Positions 35,580 through 41,077 of a DNA stretch of 41,077 nt are shown here, in pieces (position 1 is the first letter of the stretch; the number at the start of each line of letters is the position of its first letter). This stretch comes from Pseudomonas sp. GM50 (lineage in GTDB: Bacteria > Pseudomonadota > Gammaproteobacteria > Pseudomonadales > Pseudomonadaceae). The translations under genes were made by a program, and so were the position numbers. The stretch is taken from the NCBI RefSeq assembly GCF_000282375.1, contig NZ_AKJK01000014.1, forward strand, positions 1 through 41,077, given 5' to 3'. The notes below the pieces were generated by a model. That model made no database searches. It saw only the letters and a program-made list of their open reading frames with translations, and was not told the DNA's origin.

Positions 35580-35632
35580 CTTGCAAAGTGCAAGTGGTTG
35601 AATAATATTTGCTAGACTTGCATAATGCAAGT
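35580..35632. promoter_or_regulatory. Overlapping divergent promoters with two HxlR-type operator palindromes
   Basis: Palindrome 1 is CTTGCAAAGTGCAAG (35580-35594) and palindrome 2 is ACTTGCATAATGCAAGT (35616-35632); they share CTTGCA-N3-TGCAAG. Rightward promoter-like sequence: TTGAAT (35598-35603), 17-base spacer, CATAAT (35621-35626). Leftward: TTGCAT (reverse of 35625-35630), 17-base spacer, TATTAT (reverse of 35602-35607). The leftward transcript would start close to palindrome 1, and palindrome 2 covers the rightward -10 and the leftward -35. The regulator encoded next door is the obvious ligand, giving autorepression and control of the SnoaL genes. Confidence 0.72.
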
Positions 35633-35653
35633 AGAAATTTAAGGGGAATAGCA

Positions 35654-36139
35654 GTGCAACAGACAAGACGATCGGGCTGCCCGATCAACCTGACGCTTGA
35701 GCAGATCGGCGACCGCTGGAGCCTGATCGTTATCCGCGATGTTATGTTTGAGAACAGACGCAGTTATGGCGCGCTGCTGGAGCAAAACCAGGAAGGCATC
35801 GCCACGAACATCCTCGCAAGTCGGCTTAAGCACTTGACCGCGTCTGGCCTGCTGACACGATGTCCGGATCCGAAACATCAGCAGAAAGGAATTTACAGCC
35901 TCACGGAAGCGGCAATACAGCTTGTACCTCTGCTCGCACATATAGCTGCCTGGGGCGTTCGGCATACGCATCCGAGCAAGGAAGCGTCTTTGCGCGCGGA
36001 GGTGCTGGAAAAGGGCGGCCCTTCACTTTGGAGTGCCTTGATGGATGAGCTACGTTATCTGCATCTCGGTGCACCTCGTCCGGTGCGCTCAGTATTGGGC
36101 GAGCTCCGGGTCGACGACGAGCAAGCAATCGCTACTTAG
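35654..36139 (+). CDS. HxlR-family transcriptional regulator
   Basis: A 161-residue winged-helix protein: LTLEQIGDRWSLIVIRDVMF, EGIATNILASRLKHLTASGL, then the wing PKHQQKGIYSLTEAA. HxlR/YodB/HypR/QsrR regulators commonly sense quinones or electrophiles through a Cys near the N-terminus; here Cys9 in RRSGCPIN is in the expected place. The C-terminal extension (about residues 105-161) is longer than in minimal members. Translation probably starts at GTG with AGGGG about 8 bases upstream; an in-frame ATG 15 codons earlier overlaps the operator region. It is divergent from the SnoaL/tautomerase/hydrolase genes. Confidence 0.9.
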   Translation: MQQTRRSGCPINLTLEQIGDRWSLIVIRDVMFENRRSYGALLEQNQEGIATNILASRLKHLTASGLLTRCPDPKHQQKGIYSLTEAAIQLVPLLAHIAAWGVRHTHPSKEASLRAEVLEKGGPSLWSALMDELRYLHLGAPRPVRSVLGELRVDDEQAIAT

Positions 36140-36316
36140 TACCAATCTTTGGCGTCATGACATCCACCATGTGGTGCAAAGTGTTGGCGCTGATGCGATT
36201 TTGACCCAGGTTACTGATTTAAGCTGCCCCATGTGCAGCCTCTGAAATCCCACTCAAGGTCATCGCTTGCCGAGTATTCGAATGGGTCAATGACTTCCGG
36301 CGGCTTGGGTCAAAAT

Positions 36317-36493
36317 CGCTTCAGCGCCAACATCGAGAGCACCAAGGCGATGATTGATCGGGTTGAAGCGCAGTTCGACATCAAGCCGCAACGCCTCATC
36401 GGCGATACCGCGTACGGTACAGCGCCGATGTTGGCCTGGATGGTGGAGGAAAAGGACATCGAACCCAACGTGCCGATGCGGGACAAAACCGAG
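36317..36493 (+). pseudogene. IS1182-family transposase, internal fragment
   Basis: About 59 residues, including STKAMIDRVEAQFDIKPQRL, IGDTAYGTAPMLAWMVEEKD and IEPNVPMRDKTE. This block is characteristic of IS1182-group DDE transposases (IGDTxYGTAxMLxWMVEEKxIEPHVPVWDKT); GDTAYG carries a catalytic-core Asp. Upstream and downstream sequence is unrelated, no terminal repeats were found, and VWDKT has become MRDKT, so the element is dead. Confidence 0.78.
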
Positions 36494-36667
36494 GCCAAAC
36501 AATCCAACCTAATATGGAGATCCACTGAGAGCCATCCGAATCCAACTGGATCTCTGTCAGAAAATCGCCAGTCGCGATCGCTCGCACACCCGGTTCAAGT
36601 GGGGGCAACATTGGGGGCATATTTGAAATTTATCTGCCTGAAAATGTTGTTCTAGAGCGTAGTCAAA

Positions 36668-36697
36668 ATGTTCTTCGGTGACCCTGAGAGTCTCTAG
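36668..36697 (+). pseudogene. LysR-type gene 3' end remnant
   Basis: The frame reads MFFGDPESL then TAG, the same nine residues that end the LysR gene at 32171-32200. The two 30-base segments match at 24 positions and the coding differences are synonymous, so this is the tail of a diverged homologue, not a recent exact duplication. Only a Lys/Gln-containing residue or two upstream may still correspond. Confidence 0.6.
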
Positions 36698-36977
36698 GCG
36701 TTGTAGGGCAGGCTGTGCGGCGTGATCATTTCCGCCTATTGATAGACTAAGGAGATCCATCCACTTCCAGTGGATTGACACACTTGGGGGCATATCTGAG
36801 GGATGGTTTGGATGGTTTGAAAAGGATGCCCCCAGCCCGAGCCGCAAAAATCCCTCTCGAAATCAATCTGGCCCAAGCCAAAGAGTGGCCTCCTTCCACG
36901 CTCCAACCGCCACAAGCTTTTATATTGAGGTGCGTATTACATAAATTAAAGAAAAGGCCGCCTCTCTCTTCCACTAC

Positions 36978-38003
36978 TCAGCTCTCAACTTCGATATCGA
37001 CCAAAGCGCGCCCTTTCGACCAACGTTTATAATCTGCGGGAGTCATCCCCGTCAGTTGTATGAACGAACGACGAAATGACGTGTCCTCGTTATAGCCACA
37101 ATTAAGGGCTACCTGTTTAATGCTGGCCCCTGGTATCTGTAGCAGTACACAGGCAGTCTCTATTCTCACGCGTGTTATTAGTTCTTTAGGCGATTCATTT
37201 GTGAGGTTCTTGAAGCGTCTATGTAAAGTGCGCTCGCTGACATTCAAAGCCTTAGCCAGCCCTGCAGCGGTCAGACCAGGATTTCCGTGTCGAATGATTT
37301 GTTCCGTTTCCAGCAGCAGTGGATCGGCATTGTTAATGAATCCTCGGGGCGCATATACGGACTGGGGCAATGGCAAACTATCGGTCACAGAAATATCAGC
37401 CGTTAATTTCGCTACATCTGCTCCTGCCAGGATCCTGATCACATAAAGCGCCAAGTCAATCCACGACAAAGGCCCTCCGGTAGTCACAATGCGATCCTCG
37501 GACTCTACTGCGGAACCCCATGCAACCAGCGCCTTGGGAAATCGCAGTTTGAAAACATGATGGAGCCACCACGTTGTAGTACAGCGCCGACTGTTCAACA
37601 GGCCTGCCTCGCCCAGCACAAACGTGCCTGCACAAGCCGCACCAACCAGTGCTCCCTGCCGATGATTTGCTTTAATCCACTGCGCAGCTAGCGTGAGGGA
37701 TTCAGAGCCGGGTGGCAGTCGATCAGCCCCCAGAGCCATCCCGGTAACAAGTACAGCGTCGCAAGGTCCCACATTTTCAAATGTTGCATCAACGGGGATC
37801 ACCCGCCCTTGCGGGTCTCGCACTGCGTTGCCATCGGCACTGACTATGATCGTCTCAAACTCGCCGCAGACGTGGGCCTTTAAGGCAGATGGCAGCCCCG
37901 CCGGTGGAGACCTCAACGCCTGATTGGTCATCCAAAACAGATCAGCGAGCCCGGTAATTGCAGACATCAAGCTGCCTTCTAAAGCAACGATGGCAATGCG
38001 CAT
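36978..38003 (-). CDS. GlxA-type AraC-family regulator with DJ-1/PfpI-like domain
   Basis: A 341-residue regulator. The N-terminal class I glutamine amidotransferase-like domain (1-190) starts MRIAIVALEGSLMSAITGL and has the pseudo-nucleophile elbow GAACAGTFVLGEAGLL with Cys124. The C-terminal double helix-turn-helix (about 240-330) includes TAAGLAKALNVSERTLHRRF and IKQVALNCGYNEDTSFRRSF. The enzyme activity is normally absent in these regulators. AGGGAA lies about 7 bases before the chosen ATG. It is divergent from the hydrolase-azoreductase-YciI genes, its likely targets, with 120 bases between start codons. Confidence 0.9.
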   Translation of the reverse strand: MRIAIVALEGSLMSAITGLADLFWMTNQALRSPPAGLPSALKAHVCGEFETIIVSADGNAVRDPQGRVIPVDATFENVGPCDAVLVTGMALGADRLPPGSESLTLAAQWIKANHRQGALVGAACAGTFVLGEAGLLNSRRCTTTWWLHHVFKLRFPKALVAWGSAVESEDRIVTTGGPLSWIDLALYVIRILAGADVAKLTADISVTDSLPLPQSVYAPRGFINNADPLLLETEQIIRHGNPGLTAAGLAKALNVSERTLHRRFKNLTNESPKELITRVRIETACVLLQIPGASIKQVALNCGYNEDTSFRRSFIQLTGMTPADYKRWSKGRALVDIEVES

Positions 38004-38123
38004 GGTAATTCCCTGTTTAAAGATCAAGATGGCGAGTTTTGCATGAAATATGGCCGATCCGAGACCTCACGGTTTTAGCAGAGTCTCCCTAGACTTGCAG
38101 CACAAACTGTAGAGACGGCCTGC

Positions 38124-38951
38124 ATGAAAATGCTATTTCACATAAATTTTCACTCCGCAAAAGAACGTTTGTGGGCCTTTCTAAGGTGGTCAGGTCGACT
38201 CACCTTCACATTGGGAGCGTTCTTGCTGGTGTCTGGAGGCCCTGCCATGGCTGCAACAACCGCACACGCCGTGCCTAATATCGTGCTGGTACATGGTGCG
38301 TTCGCAGATGGCTCCAGTTGGTCGGCAGTGATGGAGCGATTGACTGCAATGGGCTATCACGTCACCGCAGTTCAGAATCCATTGACTTCATTGAGTGATG
38401 ACGTAATCGCCACGGAGCGCGTTCTGCGCAGGCAAAAAGGCGATGTACTGCTGGTGGGACACTCATGGGCTGGAGCGGTGATAACACAGGCTGGCAACGC
38501 CAGTAATGTAAAAGGCCTAGTCTATCTATCCGCGCTCGTGCCCGACAGTGGAGAGTCCGCGGCGGATCTCTTGGAGCGGTTGAGGGCCCCAATGACGGGC
38601 CTCAGCCCAGATGCGGATGGGCTGCTTTGGCTGGATGATCCAGCGCAATTTCATCAGGTGATGGGCGCAGACCTGGCGATGTCAAACGCACAGTTTCTGT
38701 CATCAGTACAGCAGCCCATTGCCGCCGTCTGTTTCGCCGCAAAGGTCAAGCATGCGGCATGGCACGACAAGCCAAGTTGGTACTTACAAACAACCGATGA
38801 CCAAGCACTTCCATACCCGGTGCAGCAAACCATTGCGCGCCAGATTGGCGCCAGGACCTTGTCTATTCGATCCAGCCACCTGTCATTGATTTCTCAGCCC
38901 GATGCTGTAGCCAAATTCATCGACCGTGCTGCCAGCGAATCGAAAAGATGA
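38124..38951 (+). CDS. Exported alpha/beta hydrolase
   Basis: A 275-residue hydrolase with an N-terminal signal or anchor (basic start, then LTFTLGAFLLVSGGPAMA around residues 26-43). Catalytic features: oxyanion HGAFADGSSW, nucleophile elbow VGHSWAGA with Ser114, late His in SSHLSLISQP and an acidic candidate in TTDDQALP. The sequence resembles periplasmic alpha/beta-fold hydrolases often induced by stress or xenobiotics and similar to salicylate esterase-like MES proteins. Ribosome site weak (GAGACGG). First gene of a rightward group with an azoreductase and a YciI-like gene. Confidence 0.87.
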   Translation: MKMLFHINFHSAKERLWAFLRWSGRLTFTLGAFLLVSGGPAMAATTAHAVPNIVLVHGAFADGSSWSAVMERLTAMGYHVTAVQNPLTSLSDDVIATERVLRRQKGDVLLVGHSWAGAVITQAGNASNVKGLVYLSALVPDSGESAADLLERLRAPMTGLSPDADGLLWLDDPAQFHQVMGADLAMSNAQFLSSVQQPIAAVCFAAKVKHAAWHDKPSWYLQTTDDQALPYPVQQTIARQIGARTLSIRSSHLSLISQPDAVAKFIDRAASESKR

Positions 38952-39009
38952 GCCTGTGCCTAAAAACAACGTTGATAACAACGATTTTCCACCACCGAGG
39001 GAATCAAGA

Positions 39010-39642
39010 ATGAAAGTACTCCATATTGACTCCAGCATCATGGGCAAAGATTCCATTACTCGGGATCTTACCGCATCCATCGTTACGCACATTCAAGCCA
39101 GTCATCCTGATGCCCAAGTGCAACGCCGCGACCTCGCCTATAAAGAAGTGAGACACCTGAGTGGCTCAATTGCCGCAGGGTTTCGGCAAACGGGGAACAG
39201 TGATTTTTCGGCGGATATTTTATTGGAGCATCAACTCTCGGAAACGCTGGTGACCGAATTTCTCGCGAGCGAAGTGCTCGTAATCGGTGCGCCGATGTAC
39301 AACTTCAGCGTTTCGACTCAGTTGAAGGCTTGGTTAGACAGAGTCGCGCAGGTGGGGCGCACGTTCAAATACACCGAACGCGGTCCTGTTGGCTTATGCG
39401 GCGGGAAGCGTGTCATCGTGGCATCGGCGCGTGGAGGTTTTTACGCTGAAGGCCCTTTTCAGAACATGGACTTTCAGGAAAGTTACCTAAAAGCGTTTTT
39501 TGGCTTTCTGGGAATTGACGATATCGAATTCGTTCGTGCCGAAGGCGCATCTAAAGGCGAGCAGATTCGCGATAAAGGCGTAACGCTAGCCAAAAACACC
39601 ATTACCTCGGCCGTGACACGCTTGTCAGCAGCTAATTACTAA
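39010..39642 (+). CDS. FMN-dependent NADH azoreductase / NAD(P)H dehydrogenase (AzoR-like)
   Basis: A 210-residue flavodoxin-fold reductase. MKVLHIDSSIMGKDSITRDL is the FMN-phosphate loop of AzoR proteins (SxxxxxSxSR type), GAPMYNFSVSTQLKAWLDRV the central FMN-binding segment, and VIVASARGGFY the third. AzoR reduces quinones and azo dyes with NADH in two-electron steps. GAGGGAA precedes the ATG; an in-frame start 28 codons earlier overlaps the hydrolase gene end. Gap of 58 bases to the upstream hydrolase gene. Confidence 0.92.
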   Translation: MKVLHIDSSIMGKDSITRDLTASIVTHIQASHPDAQVQRRDLAYKEVRHLSGSIAAGFRQTGNSDFSADILLEHQLSETLVTEFLASEVLVIGAPMYNFSVSTQLKAWLDRVAQVGRTFKYTERGPVGLCGGKRVIVASARGGFYAEGPFQNMDFQESYLKAFFGFLGIDDIEFVRAEGASKGEQIRDKGVTLAKNTITSAVTRLSAANY

Positions 39643-39666
39643 CAATTCCAGCCAGGAGATTAACTT

Positions 39667-39975
39667 ATGCTTTACGCCATAAAGTTGACATACACCAGTT
39701 CTGCCGAACAGATTCAAGAGCATCTGGATGCGCACAAGGGCTGGCTGATGAAATATATCGGATCGGTAAATGTGCTTTTCGCCGGCCCTCTCACGGATAA
39801 GAGTGGTGGATTCATTCTTGCTCATGCCCATCAGTTATCAGACATTCAGAAAATAATGGACGAGGACCCTTTTGTTGCTCACAGGCTAGTAAGCCTCGAC
39901 ATAATTGAGTCCGATCCGGCAATTCGCTCGACGGATTTCGCAGCACGCTGGGCCGAGAATGCGCAGTCCGTATAA
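39667..39975 (+). CDS. YciI-like protein
   Basis: A 102-residue ferredoxin-fold protein: MLYAIKLTYTSSAEQIQEHL, DAHKGWLMKYIGSVNVLFAG, then the His-containing DPFVAHRLVSLDII. YciI-family proteins carry a conserved His-Asp pair (here HLDAHKGW and EDPFVAH) and are usually encoded beside catabolic or stress genes; their reaction is mostly unknown. AGGAG lies 8 bases before the ATG, 24 bases after azoR, so it is co-transcribed. The following gap (39976-40162) shows no strong terminator. Confidence 0.87.
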   Translation: MLYAIKLTYTSSAEQIQEHLDAHKGWLMKYIGSVNVLFAGPLTDKSGGFILAHAHQLSDIQKIMDEDPFVAHRLVSLDIIESDPAIRSTDFAARWAENAQSV

Positions 39976-40162
39976 ATGACCTGTGACTTTGTGAGCAACA
40001 GGCTGTCTTAGATGCTGCCGGGGTCTCCAAATACCAATTTTTTTGACTCTTCACTGCAAACTTTGGCTTACCTGCACAACAGCGACGCGATGAGCAACCC
40101 GATTCTATACGCTATGTAGAAGAGCTCCTCATCACTCACCTCTGATTGATCTGGAGCTCCAC

Positions 40163-40795
40163 ATGGATATTTCTTTCGCTACCTTGGTTCTATTTGCTAC
40201 GTCAGTGGCCATTCTAATGATCACGCCCGGGGCGGACATGATCTACATCCTATCTAATTCGATCAGTAATGGTGCCCGCGGGGGTATTGCTGCGATTCTT
40301 GGCGTAGCGAGTGGCGCGTTTTGTTATGTTCTTCTGGCGATAGCGGGTGTGGCTGCCTTGATCGCCGCGTCTCCACTGTTGTATGGCCTGTTGGTAATAG
40401 CAGGAGCGGCATACCTCTCCTGGCTGGGTGTGAGCATGCTCCGCTCCCGTCAATCGGTGACACAGGTCCAAGGCGGAATCAGGGCAAGTTTCTGGCCCGT
40501 CTACCGACGCGGGTTGATGACCAACTTGCTCAACCCCAAGGCGATGATGTTCACAATTTCATTCATGCCGCAATTCATTCCGCAGCACGCAAGTAATAAA
40601 GCACTTTCGATGCTTTATCTCGGTGTCGTCCTGGTAGTGGTCATGATTTTAGTAGAACTGCCCCTTGCGCTCTGTGGACGGCAGATTGGCCTTAAGTTAG
40701 GTAATAATCCAAGTATTGGTGTCTGGATTAACAGAGTCGCGGGAGTGTTGCTGCTGGCTATTGGTTTTTTTCTTGTATTCTCTAAAGTCTTTTAA
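40163..40795 (+). CDS. LysE/RhtB-family amino-acid exporter
   Basis: A 210-residue integral membrane protein with about six hydrophobic segments (LVLFATSVAILMITPGADMI; YVLLAIAGVAALIAASPLLY; MLYLGVVLVVVMILVELPLA; VAGVLLLAIGFFLVFSKVF). The family signature ITPGADMIYILSNSI and NLLNPKAMMFTISFMPQF are clear. RhtB-type proteins export homoserine, threonine or related metabolites; the substrate here is unknown. GGAG lies 7 bases before the ATG. It converges on a LysR gene cut by the window edge. Confidence 0.92.
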   Translation: MDISFATLVLFATSVAILMITPGADMIYILSNSISNGARGGIAAILGVASGAFCYVLLAIAGVAALIAASPLLYGLLVIAGAAYLSWLGVSMLRSRQSVTQVQGGIRASFWPVYRRGLMTNLLNPKAMMFTISFMPQFIPQHASNKALSMLYLGVVLVVVMILVELPLALCGRQIGLKLGNNPSIGVWINRVAGVLLLAIGFFLVFSKVF

Positions 40796-40857
40796 ACCGT
40801 CTTGCCTAGGGTAGTTGCTGGACAAATAACAGTAGGCCCGTTTGGAAAGCCATAGCT

Positions 40858-41077
40858 CTAGAACATAAAGCTATGCCCTAACTCCCCTTCCATCCAACCT
40901 AGGAATCGCCGGACTCTGGGAAAACTCGAGTGCGCCTTGGGGAAAACTAAATGGTGGGCGGCGACTGCAGAGCTCAACGCTTCGGGTGCGACTTCAACCA
41001 GCGAACCGTTGGCGAGGTATTTTTGCGCCAGCAGCGTGCTCTCGAGGGCGAAGCCCAAGCCGTGGCTCCCGGCTTCC
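40858..41077 (-). CDS. LysR-family regulator, C-terminal part only
   Basis: The last ~72 codons of a gene entering from the right edge. EAGSHGLGFALESTLLAQKY, LANGSLVEVAPEAL and AAHHLVFPKAHSSFPRVRRF, then LGWMEGEL, are typical of the effector-domain end of GcvA-like LysR regulators (G-x-G-x-A...L-x-x-G-x-L-V...F-x-x-WL). No DNA-binding part is in the window. It is convergent with the exporter gene; the 62-base gap shows no clear terminator, only CATAGCT/AGCTATG (40851-40874) overlapping the stop. Confidence 0.8.
   Translation of the reverse strand, partial: EAGSHGLGFALESTLLAQKYLANGSLVEVAPEALSSAVAAHHLVFPKAHSSFPRVRRFLGWMEGELGHSFMF

Larger units (their letters stand above)
36140..36977. other. 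838-base gene graveyard between hxlR-type and araC-type genes
   Basis: No intact gene. It contains an IS1182-type transposase fragment, a LysR 3' tail, three ATGCCCCCA/TGGGGGCA-type repeats (36598-36625, 36783-36791, with an inverted copy at 36829-36836), and small inverted repeats GAGATCCA/TGGATCTC (36517-36554) and ATCCACT-TCC-AGTGGAT (36759-36775). The composition is mixed and the coding fragments are in different frames, consistent with successive insertions and deletions. Confidence 0.6.

Noticed and set aside
36759..36775. ATCCACT-TCC-AGTGGAT inverted repeat as an operator
   Set aside because: It lies in degraded DNA with no gene start nearby; more likely part of a mobile-element remnant.
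36396..36847. Minus-strand frames starting ATGCCCCCA as possible integrase or new small genes
   Set aside because: They run antisense through the transposase fragment and the LysR tail, and no integrase motif (R-H-R-Y) appears; kept only as a repeat observation.

Overview
The window looks like chromosomal DNA of a Pseudomonas of the P. fluorescens complex. The evidence is the GC-rich coding style, repeated TGTGGCGAGGGGGCTTGCCCCCG-type REP palindromes between genes, and the exoenzyme locus in the order aprX-inh-aprDEF-prtA-prtB-lipA, which is known from this group. No rRNA, tRNA or CRISPR array was seen.

1-13245 (all minus strand): the extracellular alkaline protease/lipase locus. It is read from a serralysin metalloprotease (aprX) through its periplasmic inhibitor (inh), a complete type I secretion apparatus (ABC exporter AprD, adaptor AprE, outer-membrane AprF), two subtilisin-type autotransporters (prtA, prtB) and the first 38 codons of a family I.3 lipase cut by the window edge. 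The apparatus exports AprX and probably the lipase; the two autotransporters carry their own beta-barrels. Several hairpins and two REP doublets sit in the internal gaps.

13647-17423 (minus): an apparent four-gene operon with an NTF2/SnoaL-AraC regulator, a DAO-type FAD oxidoreductase, a small cupin and a polyamine-type periplasmic binding protein, suggesting amine uptake and oxidation. A DUF1652-like small protein follows divergently. 18220-20774 is a two-gene reverse transsulfuration operon (cystathionine beta-synthase then gamma-lyase). 21077-29432 holds a UvrD-like helicase, a divergent pirin, phosphoglucomutase, a MocR-type regulator and a conserved-looking protein of unknown function. 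29995-32200 is a quinone-oxidoreductase-like gene divergent from a LysR regulator.

32201-36977 is accessory in character: a pyruvate dehydrogenase E1 tail, an alpha/beta hydrolase, a tautomerase/MSAD-like protein, two SnoaL-like proteins and a divergent HxlR regulator, followed by an IS1182-type transposase remnant and a second, diverged copy of the last nine codons of the LysR gene. Between the HxlR gene and the SnoaL genes lie two matching palindromes placed on two overlapping, oppositely directed promoter-like sequences. This is the clearest regulatory structure in the window. I infer a redox- or electrophile-responsive detoxification or degradation module acquired by transfer.

36978-41077: a GlxA-type AraC regulator divergent from an exported alpha/beta hydrolase, an azoreductase-like flavoprotein and a YciI-like protein, then a LysE-type exporter and the 3' end of a LysR gene cut by the window edge. 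Functions are assigned from recognisable motifs in the translated sequence; no database search was possible.
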